Below are positions 45,405 through 54,993 of a DNA stretch of 64,000 nucleotides, in pieces. Both the position numbers and the translations under genes were made by a program. The notes under the pieces are model-generated. The model searched no databases. It saw only the letters and a program-made list of their open reading frames with translations, and was not told where the DNA came from. How positions within the stretch are numbered: position 1 is the first letter of the stretch; every line of letters begins with the position of its first letter. Source of the DNA: Auricularia sp. M13 (lineage: Eukaryota > Basidiomycota > Agaricomycetes > Auriculariales > Auriculariaceae); the NCBI GenBank assembly GCA_037042915.1, contig CM073198.1:1736001-1800000 (forward strand), given 5' to 3'.

Positions 45405-47050
45405 ATGCGACGTGTACCCTCCGTGCTCGTCGCGGGGCTCGCCCCGCTGGCATTATGGCTCATAGCACGCCCGTCGCTGGCTGACCAGCCGCCGACGCTT
45501 CCCGTGCTCTCAGTGTCGCTCGGCTTCGCCCTGCTGGCGTTCTGCGCGACGGTGGAGCTCATCCCGGCGCTCGCGCCAGCATTTGCGCGCGCGGGGCTCA
45601 AGGGGCGTGACCTGCTCAAGCCGGACTCGACGGCCGAAATGTCCGTGGTATTTTAATCGTGTGCCTGGATGCTGATGGTAGCGTGCAAGCCCAGAGTCGG
45701 CCGGCTTGATCGTTGCGGGCGTGTACATGCTATTGCTCATCGTCTTCATCCCCTTCATGTTCGCCGACGCCCTCCGGCCGCGCAAGGCGGCTGATACGCC
45801 GCTTATTGAGCTCACCAGCAAGCCGTTTCCGCACCAACAGGTCCGCAGAGCCCAGTTAGTACTGGCGACGGCGAGGCTGACTCTACGGTGCTGTAGCTAT
45901 CAGCGTATTTGTCGGCGCTGCTGTCGGTGTACACGGCGACCCTCCTTGGATTCCTGGACGACGTGTTCGACATCCGCTGGCGGCACAAGCTGCCCATACC
46001 TATCGTAGCGTCTGTTCCGCTGCTCATTGTCTACTTTGCAGACGGCGGGCTCACCTCCGTCGTCGTACCGAAACCTCTACGCGTTCTCCTCGGGCGCGTT
46101 GTCGATCTTGGTGCGCTCCACGCCTCGCACGGGACGAGTACTCAAAACCGCCAGGCCCATTGTATTACCTATATATGGCCATGGTGTCGACATTCTGCAC
46201 GAACAGTATTAATATCCTGGCTGGTATTAACGGGCTGGAGGTCGCCCAGGCGCTTGTCATTGCTCTCAGCATCGCCGCGAATGACCTGCTGTACCTGCCA
46301 TGGCGTTTCACAGGTCAGGAATGGGGTGCCGGCAAGGCATACGGTTCGCCCGCGCTGGTGGAGCGCCACCTACTGAGCCTATACTTCATGCTCCCGCTTA
46401 TCGGGGTCTGCTCGGCGTTGCTATACCATAACAGGTACGCTTCTTGCGTTTCCCACTCTCTCTTATTTATAGTCCTTGAGGTTTCCTGCAACGGTCTTCC
46501 CAGGCGACACGCTATGCTACTTCACAGGAATGACGTTCGCCGTCGTCGGCATCCTGGGGCACTATTCCAAGACACTCCTGCTATTCTTCATCCCGCAGGC
46601 ATTCAACTTCGTCCTCTCCGCGCCGCAACTCTTCGGCCTCGTGCCGTGTCCGCGACACCGCATGCCCAGGTGATTTTGCCCTTCCCCGACTCCCTCACCT
46701 TGCGGCCTGTCCACTCATCACTCACTGCCGGTCCTAGAGTCGACCGCAAAACGCTCCTCCTGCATCCCTCCACTGCTCTCTTCGAGCGTCCGCCCGGAAA
46801 GCTTGCCTCACTTGCGCTCAACGTCCTGGCCGCCCTCCGGCTAACGCGCGTGACGCGTCACCCGCGTACAGGCGTTGTGATGGAGGCGACGAACCTTACG
46901 GTGCTCAACGCCGCCCTGCTGTGGACGGGCCCGCTCAGCGAGCCCGCGCTCGTCCGCGCGTGCGTCGCGCTACAGCTCGCCGGGAGCGCGTTGGCGTTCT
47001 TCGTAAGGTATGGGCTTGCGGGTATTGTGTATGATGGGGATCGCAGGTAG
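45405..47050 (+). CDS. ALG7: ALG7, UDP-GlcNAc:dolichyl-phosphate GlcNAc-1-phosphate transferase
   Basis: This catalyses the first, tunicamycin-sensitive step of dolichol-linked glycan synthesis at the ER membrane. The protein is rich in membrane helices: [71 protein letters not shown] and [20 protein letters not shown]. Catalytic-loop motifs are [48 protein letters not shown] and [13 protein letters not shown]. The C-terminal cytosolic/ER tail ends [11 protein letters not shown]. There are about six short introns; that after STAEMS (before PESAGLIV) could not be pinned exactly. ATG 45405 is the start of [12 protein letters not shown]. Confidence 0.93.
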
Positions 47051-47657
47051 GAATGTGTAGGAGGATTAGTGTCGGAGGATTAGGGAGGAAGGTCGGTGGG
47101 GCTGCTGTTATTCAGGGCCGCACAGTAGGTGATATAAAACTAGACCTGGTAATGTATACATACCTCTCGCTCGAGCTCTGTGTCGCTGTCCTAATTTATC
47201 GGTTCGGTTGCGGGAGCGTGTTGCCTATCACGTTCGCCCAGTTTTCGTGGCAAAAACAAATCTAAGATACTGTCAAAGTCTGCAAGGGTGAACAAGGTAG
47301 AAGTGAAGGTAGAAATAATATATATTGCCATCGAAAACGGATGCAAAAGGACCTATTGCAGCCTCAGGCGCTTCACACAAGAACGTACAAAGAACTCGCG
47401 TCGGCGCTCGGCTGTAATCTCGAGGCTCTGCTTCTTTACTGCTGTCGCAACTTGTTTAAGAAATAGCCGCAATTCCTTGAACTCCCCCAATTGACACTTG
47501 CTCCGTCATATTAGAGTTAACATTGTTCTCAGTTAAACTCACAGCTGCAAACTCCGCTTGAAACTTCGACTGCGGGTACCTTCGAGTCCTGATTCATCGT
47601 TTCCGCCCTCCGTGCTTTCGTCGTCGCATCCTTGCTCGCAGGGCGCTTGATACGACA
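47051..47657. other. Intergenic, no gene recognised
   Basis: 3' flank of ALG7 and promoter of the next F-box gene. Nothing supported. Confidence 0.5.
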
Positions 47658-49196
47658 ATGTCACACACCGCGCAGGATATCCGCAGGCGACGCCTACTCG
47701 TCGAGCAGGATACCATCGCGCGACTGGAGACTCGCCTCAGCGGCCTTCAGAGCGCGTTGAATGACGCCACTCACGCATATAACGCCGCTTTGGCTGTTAA
47801 GAACGAGCTTACGGCTGAAGTCGAGGACGTCAAACGGGAGCACTGCGCAGCTAGCGATCGTTTTCGGACGGTCCAGCAAGTCTATCAACGCGAACTCATG
47901 GCGAAACTGCCAGGTGACATCGTTCGCCTCATATTCCAGCAGCTGTTGCCGCTCCGCGAGGTCTGCGATGTCATGCTACTCCAGCCTGGACGGTTCGGCT
48001 GTTTCATTCAAGACGTCGGCTTCTCAGTCCGACCATTTGCGCTCGCTGGTGTCTGCCATAAATGGCGGGAAGTCGCACTGGGATTGCCTGCTCTCTGGTC
48101 ATTTATCGACATCAAGAAAATAAATCCCAATCAGCTGAAGCGTATTAAGCTGCTGCTCGAGCGCTCGAAATCCGCCCCACTCGATGTTGTCATCAGGCCG
48201 TTGGAGATCAGCGACCCAGAACTTCATCAAGCTATATTCGACGCGTTGCACGAACACTCCTGGCGACTGCAGCAGATACACGAGTTGTTTCGGGAGACCG
48301 ACCTCGCCAACATATCCCTGATCCAGCGTGCAGCGCCCCATTTGCGACGATTACAAGTGAATGTCAGCGCTGCAGCGGTGCCTGGGGCCGCCCCCGGACT
48401 GCACCTATTACAACTCGGTCCTTCTCTTGAACTGCTCCGAGTCAGCGGCAGCCATTCTATCATCACCCCTAGGCAGCCGTATGTTTTTCCAGCTCTTGTC
48501 TCTTTGAGCTGGAATCAGCCCGGCTTTGGGCACGCATGGAACATAATCCTTGCTGCGCGCGAAACTTTGAAGGAGATACTGTTGGCGCCGAGGTCTGGGT
48601 CTTCCGACGTCCCTCCTTTTGCGCCGACGTTCCCTGTCGTCATCCGCAACCTCGAGCAGTTACATATCCTGACCTACTCGCACTGGAGCGCCCCCACGTA
48701 CCTCCCCATGCTGAAGACACCGAAGCTCACTACCTTGACTCTGCCTCTCCCGCTCCCTCAAATGATTCTGCAATCGTTCGTCGAGGCCGTCGGTCCTACA
48801 GTGACGACACTCGTCCTCCTCGGCGAAGTCCAGCCCGTCAGCTTGCAGAAGCTGTCTGTACTCACCAAGGTCGAGCATCTGCTGTTTTCTCGCGCGCCGG
48901 CAGTGTTCACGGTGGCGTACAAGGTCGCTGACACGTTCTTCGCCGACCTTGCCACTCCTCCCACCGTGGCAAATGCGTCGCCGTCGTGGATCTGGCCGAG
49001 GTTGTCTACGATTGCCCTCTCAAAAGCGGGCTCGTTCGAGGCTGGGACCGGCGAGAGCTTCCTTCAATTTGTCCGGTCGAGGCTCGGGCCAGATCTCGAC
49101 GACAACTCGACGCCGCGTCGCCTCACCAGTGTCAATATGGAGGACACCGCATCGCCAACCTGGTTACGCAAAGAGGTCGCCCGTATATTCGAGTAA
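47658..49196 (+). CDS. F-box protein with N-terminal coiled coil
   Basis: An intronless 512-aa frame. Residues about 1-75 form a coiled coil (LLVEQDTIARLETRLSGLQS to VEDVKREHCAASDRF). The F-box follows, MAKLPGDIVRLIFQQLLPLR, then FALAGVCHKWREVALGLPAL and WSFIDIKK, the layout of the very common Agaricomycete F-box family. The C-terminal half has leucine-rich strands (LRRLQVNVSA, LEQLHILTYSHWSAP, KLTTLTLPLPLPQM). It is probably an SCF substrate receptor with unknown target. Confidence 0.85.
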   Translation: MSHTAQDIRRRRLLVEQDTIARLETRLSGLQSALNDATHAYNAALAVKNELTAEVEDVKREHCAASDRFRTVQQVYQRELMAKLPGDIVRLIFQQLLPLREVCDVMLLQPGRFGCFIQDVGFSVRPFALAGVCHKWREVALGLPALWSFIDIKKINPNQLKRIKLLLERSKSAPLDVVIRPLEISDPELHQAIFDALHEHSWRLQQIHELFRETDLANISLIQRAAPHLRRLQVNVSAAAVPGAAPGLHLLQLGPSLELLRVSGSHSIITPRQPYVFPALVSLSWNQPGFGHAWNIILAARETLKEILLAPRSGSSDVPPFAPTFPVVIRNLEQLHILTYSHWSAPTYLPMLKTPKLTTLTLPLPLPQMILQSFVEAVGPTVTTLVLLGEVQPVSLQKLSVLTKVEHLLFSRAPAVFTVAYKVADTFFADLATPPTVANASPSWIWPRLSTIALSKAGSFEAGTGESFLQFVRSRLGPDLDDNSTPRRLTSVNMEDTASPTWLRKEVARIFE

Positions 49197-50567
49197 CGGA
49201 GTCGTCTACACCGGTAGGAAAGCCGCAGGGGCACCTGCCTTTCTCCTACTAATTCGGCTAGTGATGACCTATTACATCTCCCAATTTTCGACCACCATTT
49301 ACTTGTATCAATGCGAATATACCATAGAAAATGCCTGTTAGGTTCGCAAGTTCAGCGTCCCAAAGCTAGCATGCAATTATGGAAAGCCGGACTGACCAGC
49401 TTCGGATCTGATGCAGGATCAAGCTCGGAGCGATCCATCGAGCGTGTTCCGAGAGATAAACCTTTGGTGCAACAATGTGAACGGAGGTAATGCCTTATGC
49501 CCGCGAGTATGTCCGGTGGTCAGAGCGGTATACAGTTGCCTCCGGAATTTGGACATCTGCCTCCGGAATTTGGACATCATTGTCATTGTCAAGGGCGAGC
49601 TGCAGCATAGCAAGCGCTGGGGCTCTAGCGGCAGCCGAAGGAAGCCCCGACACATTATATAAGGAATTACGGACAGGGATGAGATGTAATAGCGTCAAGA
49701 CGCCCACCGTCGACGACGAGACCGTGTTCTCGCACCGAGCGGATGCAGTCCGGTATGATTCGCCGCCAGGCTTGTCTCCGCGCAAACAGACGCCTCTACC
49801 AGCCAGAGCCGCCGACGCCGTTTCACTCTATATGCCCGAGAAAGTCCTTCTGCAGCTCCGTGTCAGTGTTTAGCAGTCCTTCCCGGTATCTGTCTGTCGC
49901 TTTATTGTAGACTCTATGACGATGTGTATGAACAAGATCGAGAATTGATACTTTGTCACTGGTAGAAGCTCGAATCAGGGTAAATTGTTCTCACCCAGGA
50001 GCGCAAGGAGAAGCCTGCAATCTCTTTCAGTATATGGATCGGACCGAAGAGGATGTGCTTCTCACTCCTGAGGCACCAAAGCTATCCACACATGCGACTG
50101 AGGCCATCCTTGGCCTTGAGAAAGATGTCAGTGCGTGCATGGCATCACGTGCCAGATCCCTCTTGCAGAGCAAGGTAGCACAAATTGGGCAAGCAAACAT
50201 GGTGAAGACGATAGCGGACATATTATGTGAGAGCGCCCAGGGAATACTTGGCCTGCCTGTCAGGGCGGTGACGCTGAGCAGGGAATGTTGCCTTTTGCCC
50301 GGCCAAACCTTTACGCTCTCCAGCAAAACTGCTAACTGCTTTGGCTCAGAAGGCGGCACAGCAGCGACAAAGCATGTGGAGGATGCAGCATAGTGCGGCT
50401 CCATTTTCTCGATTCAGAGCGGGATCAAGGTTGCAAGGTCGCAAAATCGGGACTCTCAGCATTGAGAACGCAGGGTCCGTTGAGACCAGTCCTGAAAAGC
50501 CCTTGTTTGTACCGCAGTATCACTCATCCACAAAGATATTTTTGCAGTCGAATCGTTTGCGTGGAAG
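49197..50567. other. Intergenic, contains one arm of an inverted duplicate
   Basis: No gene recognised. It holds a 21-bp direct repeat (two units with the core CCTCCGGAATTTGGACATC, about 49540-49580) and the left arm of the inverted duplication. Confidence 0.5.
49365..49515 (+). repeat. Inverted duplicate, left copy (about 150 bp)
   Basis: This matches the reverse complement of 51905-52050, with substitutions and small indels. Shared blocks include TATGGAAAGCCGGACTGACC, CAGCTTCGGAT, ATCCATCGAGCGTGTTCCG and CCGCGAGTA. The two copies flank the small secreted-protein gene. Confidence 0.82.
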
Positions 50568-50574
50568 TATAAAA
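50568..50574 (+). promoter_or_regulatory. TATA box of the small secreted protein gene
   Basis: TATAAAA lies 98 bp upstream of ATG 50672, with no intervening gene. The spacing fits a short 5' leader. Confidence 0.65.
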
Positions 50575-50671
50575 GCGAGGGGATGCTCCCACTCGGAGCT
50601 CTGTGCCAGTCAGGACTCCCTGCCTCGTTAGCACTCAGCACCTTGCCCAGGTTCAAACAGTCTCAGCCTCC

Positions 50672-51176
50672 ATGCACTTCAACACTCTCACCATCGTCGC
50701 CGCGCTCGTAGTCTACGCGCCGGCCGAGTCGGGCGCCATGGTCAAGGGTCGCGACACCCCAACCTGCGTTCTGCAGCCGAATCCTCAGAGTGAGAGAGCT
50801 CCTTTAAGTCCCTTCATTGCCAATTAATTTACTGAGAGAAATTGTTCTCAGTATGCCCTGGTAACGTCGTCGGCAACATAGACAGCTGTTTCGCCAGTCT
50901 CGGGACGGGTGAGTAAATACTAAATACTGGACCTTCCCTTTTGCTCGCTCACCCAATCCCGAACCCCAGAGTGCGGCCTTATGCTCTCTGTACGTGCTGG
51001 ATTCACACTGCTTTCCGGGTCGTTCTGGATTACTGAACCGGTTTCTTTCTGGCACTCCGTAGGCCGAGTGCTGCAACTGTCTCAGGAAGGATACCGAGCT
51101 CAAGGAGCAGATTTATGTCCTCAAAACGCTTGGCGTAAACGTGTGCCCCGTTAAAGAGGCCACTGAGTCCAAGTAG
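50672..51176 (+). CDS. Small secreted cysteine-rich protein, 102 aa, effector-like
   Basis: Four exons (50672-50789, 50852-50908, 50970-50989, 51063-51176) keep phase throughout and give 102 aa. The start MHFNTLTIVAALVVYAPAES is a likely signal peptide. The mature part has eight cysteines in the order C-C-C-C-CC-C-C (TCVL, ICPGN, DSCF, ECGL, AECCNCLR, NVCP). This is not the hydrophobin spacing. No family was recognised. One exon is only 20 nt. Secreted Cys-rich proteins of this size are common in fungi as effectors or fruiting-body proteins; which applies here is unknown. A TATA box lies upstream, and inverted duplicates flank the locus about 1.2 and 0.7 kb away. Confidence 0.85.
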
Positions 51177-52439
51177 TCCCCATTGTCGCATTCCAGCAGC
51201 CTTGTCCCTGGTGTTGTCATTATTCAGTGGTTCAATTCTCATTTGTGGCATTCCAATGACGTTGTTGCGAGTGTGCTGTGCCGGTGCAATGATACATGAC
51301 GGTGTGCGCGATGCTCGCGATTCGTTACAGTCCAGGCTTCCGGCGCGTTGGTGATGCAGCTGTAGCATGATGTGCACAATGTCTGCGCAGGAGGGCGCGG
51401 AGAAGCGAATCCTTGACCATTTCCTCGTGGAAGACGGCAAGCAAACTCGTTGAAGTCAGATCAAGAGCTAGCAGCACTACGGTCAAGGTAAAAAAAAAAC
51501 AGGCAAAGCACAATCGGCCATGAACTCCGACTCCTCCCCCTACAGTCCGTCGTCTAACTGTGTGCCACAAAGTTGGCCTGAGAATAGGCATTGTCGCATG
51601 GATGGGAATCGACGAAAGAAACAGGCTCCTCCGTGTAGTCGGTTCCGGCGTCGTATCTGCAATCTATGACATTAATCGTGACGAGCTCGAGAACGGGATC
51701 GGCCCCCCAGGAATAGAGCATGGCGAACAGAAGCGATGTCCGCGTATCGGATGTTCGTTCTCCTTTCAGAAGACTCGGACGATTCCTTTTCTATGCCTGA
51801 GGTGGGGGAAACTGGGATTAGGACTCATGGTTGCGCTGGAAGCTCCGCCGAACTGTTGGACCGGCTGATCACACTGATCTTGCGGAGGCTCGGTGAACCC
51901 ACGGATTTACTCGCGGCCGTAACAGATTACGTCCGCGCATATCGTTGCGCCATTGATTCGTCTCTCGGAACACGCTCGATGGATTGCTCCGCGGTTGGCT
52001 GGGCATCAAATCCGAAGCTGGTCAGTCCGGCTTTCCATATGCAATAGCTTCATTGGTAATACTCATAACCTCAATAAGCAATGCGCTCGCCTTTGCCGAA
52101 CGAGCGGTCCGAGCTCATCGTCCAGCTCGACATGGCTGAGCGGCTACAGTTCGATGAGCAGAACTTACAAAGGGCTTCCGGCCAACATCATTTTATGCTC
52201 GCTCGAGCCTCGCTCGTGATGAAGGTGAAACGCACGGTGCATCTTCCCCGCGGGTGGCGCACGCACACTTGAAGACCGTGTCCACGAGCACATTCTGAGT
52301 CCTGTCCCCCATGGCGAGCGCGACGATGGTACCACCTGCGCGCTATCGCAGGAGACGGTCACGGCCTTTCCGGCAGCTGTTAAGAAGAAAGAAAAAAATC
52401 AGCAAAAGGTCGAGGAAGGCATGATGTGATGTTTGAATG
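51177..52439. other. Intergenic, contains the right arm of the inverted duplicate
   Basis: Short open frames such as 51736-52047 and 52081-52272 have no family resemblance. No gene called. Confidence 0.5.
51905..52050 (-). repeat. Inverted duplicate, right copy (about 145 bp)
   Basis: Reverse-oriented partner of 49365-49515, at roughly 75-85% identity by eye. No coding sequence is evident in either copy. Confidence 0.82.
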
Positions 52440-53045
52440 AGTAACTTGCCCGTCACAAGCTCTTGCGCCAACGCCTTCGCCCGTCATGGAGGTCGCGTGC
52501 CACGCGGTTAGCTCCTGCACGCGCATACGTCTTCGTGCAACCTTGGCTAGCGGCGCCGGTGATGATGACGGTGGACGGTGAGGGAAAGGCAACGCATAGA
52601 AGAGGCGAGCTGCGCTGGCCATATCGACAATCTGTATGTACTTGTGCATCTCAAAGAAGGGCGACCGCCTAGGTGTAGGAGACGGTGCCCGTGACATGCA
52701 CGCTGGAAGGATTTCGGCGTTGTCGACGATGGTATGCAGCCCGCAGAATGCGTCCAGCGCGCCTTCGACAATTGTATCAGTAAGGCTTTCACTGACAGAC
52801 GCGACGACAGTGGCGGCCATTTCTCCAGTCGTCATTCTCGTCAATCTTGTGCGTTCAGGACGACGTTCGGATTCGCGCGGTGCGTTACGGTGCAGCGACC
52901 TCTGCTTTGACACTTCCGTCCGATGGGAGCCATTCAGGGTGTTCACGCGCGTGCGAGACCACGCCCCGGCGCCGGTCTGTCCTTTCAACGCGGTGGTGGA
53001 CATTCTGTATAGAGCGCGGCAGGAGAGCTTCAAGTTGTAGTCCAA
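52440..53045 (-). pseudogene. Decayed FOX2-like SDR copy
   Basis: An open minus frame exists but only patches fit an SDR. ALKGQTGAGAWSRTRVNTLN is a scrambled Rossmann start. VEGALDAFCGLHTIVDNAEI corresponds to VDAFGSIDILVNNAG. QIVDMASAARLFYA corresponds to RIVNTASAAGLF, and in another frame TVIITGAASQGCTKTYARAG corresponds to a second Rossmann start. The YxxxK region is absent and frames disagree, so I read it as a dead, partly rearranged copy of the family at 11834-14188. Confidence 0.6.
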
Positions 53046-54760
53046 GGCTTGTCAATCCGCCACAGACGCAGAAGCCGACGAGCTGTGACGCCAAGCCGTG
53101 AACAAGGTCGTGATTGCGCTGGTAACTAGAAAAACAACACGGTGGTCGGCTCGCAGACGGGGGGGGAGGAGCAAGGAGAGGTTATTTGGAGAATATTTCA
53201 AGACAGGACGGTGTACAGTTTGCCGTTCTATAGTTATAATCTGACTCGCATAAGTTAGTGGTGCGCATATGCACTAGAGCGTACCTATAGCTCACCTGGG
53301 TATGGTGGACAAGTAGTGCGCGTCCGAGTCAGGGGTTGGATGGACACGGTCGTCGGACAACTCCGCTAGCAGACGTGCTTTCTCCGCAACGGTCATCTGG
53401 CTGCTCTGCGCCGGTGCGTGCCCGCGCCCAATATTTGCTCTCTCTTGCCTGCGTACATCATGGCCTATTATAGCGCCCGGTGCGATGGATACGCGCGTCG
53501 TATGATGATTCTCAGGCTGAAGACGGTGCTTCGTCCACGACCGGGGACTATGATTACACCGGCAGCGTTGGGGCGCGCGAGAACTTATCTGTGGCGACTG
53601 TCTGGCCCCTGCGCATGCCCTAGCCTGGAATATGACGCGCCCCTTGCTTGAACCTTGGTCTAGGCAACCGACAGGACGCGTCGCGCTCACTCTTGTTTCT
53701 CGCCGCAATGATCCCTGGTGTCGATAACTGTCAAGGGCTCAGGCTATGCGCGCACTCTCTGGTTTCGACTGGCCAGAGGTTCGGGAGCTCGCAATATATT
53801 CCTGGCGAAATGTGCCGTGACTCTGAGCCTGTGCAGCGCGTGTAGCATGTCTTGGACTCGTATGGTATTCCGGCTCCAGACTCCATGCATCGATGCTCGC
53901 GGCGTGTTCATTTGTCTTTCTGTCTGGAACCTCGGCTTTGCTGCACAACGTTGGCAAAAGGGTCTGTTCTTGTTCGATTCTGCGCGCAACCACTGCAGGC
54001 GACAGTCCTGAGGACACCGCTAGGACTTTCTAAGCACCAGGACCTCGATGCAATTGCATGGCTGGACGGAGTTGACGACAGTCAATAGCTCGATTTATGC
54101 AGCGAAGCGCGACGTGGCCGCGGATCGTCACACGGCAATACAGACTCATAGTCAAGCGTGAGCACGTCCTCGCTCACCGCTCTCGTGATACAGCGCCAGA
54201 TACGGTTCCGGCAGCGGCGCTGTGACTGTTCTGAGCGCTCTGTTCGATCGCTTCCTGTGCCGCACACGTTGAAGTAACAAAGTAACAAAGCCACACAGCG
54301 CCCAGTCTGCCCTGTGTCTGCGCAGTAGAGAATTCAGACGCTCTGGCAATCGGACGGTGCGCGTTCTCACGGTGCACCGTGACGGTGGCCATCATGACTA
54401 CATGCGGCGCGCGATATTGAAATCAGGATTACGTCGTGCCTGGAAGATCGTTCCAGGCGAGCGCGGTGAGCGTGAGAGGCGCATATATGCGGCCCAGAGT
54501 CTGTCTGACGGGCCGTCCGAAGTCGAAGTTATGCATTTGCACAAGGGGTGACGTACCACCAGGGCCGGGTCGATGGGACGACGATCCGACGACAGGGGCA
54601 GGTTGCGTTGTCGAAAGAAGACAGACGACGACGCGCGTCGACAATGCAGACGATGCGTGTCGGCCACCGCCACTCTAAGACCAGGCCGCCAGGCTGCCGT
54701 GTTTGGCGGATGGCGCTGTGCCCGTGCCAAAGGCCTTATCACGCGGGCCGGCCAGTGAGG
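53046..54760. other. Intergenic, no gene recognised
   Basis: Long stretch between the SDR remnant and the UTP3 promoter. Small frames on both strands lack family resemblance. Confidence 0.5.
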
Positions 54761-54761
54761 G

Positions 54762-54768
54762 TATATAA
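54762..54768 (+). promoter_or_regulatory. TATA box upstream of UTP3
   Basis: TATATAA in GGTATATAAGG, followed by a pyrimidine-rich initiator-like stretch (TCTCAGTCTCTCTGTCC). A leader of roughly 200 nt would precede ATG 54994. Confidence 0.55.
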
Positions 54769-54840
54769 GGCGGCGCCCCTTCTCAGTCTCTCTGTCCTTT
54801 TCCTTTTCCCGACTTCTGTGAGTCTGAGTCTGAGTTGGGC

Positions 54841-54930
54841 ATGGCCGGACACGGTGGTCGTTCGGAAAGGCTAAGCGGCACCGGACTGCGAAAAAGGAAG
54901 AAGAGCCGCGGCACGGACCGGGTAAATTGA
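54841..54930 (+). CDS. Upstream ORF in the UTP3 leader (29 codons)
   Basis: ATG GCC GGA ... AAT TGA encodes MAGHGGRSERLSGTGLRKRK followed by KSRGTDRVN, and ends 63 nt before the UTP3 ATG. If transcription begins just after the TATA box, this uORF would be scanned first. No AG acceptor follows that would splice it away. A regulatory role is inference. Confidence 0.4.
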   Translation: MAGHGGRSERLSGTGLRKRKKSRGTDRVN

Positions 54931-54993
54931 CATCTTACACTCCTCCCACAACCCGTCTGCGTTTTCCTCACCCCCGCCACCCTCGCCCCGACA

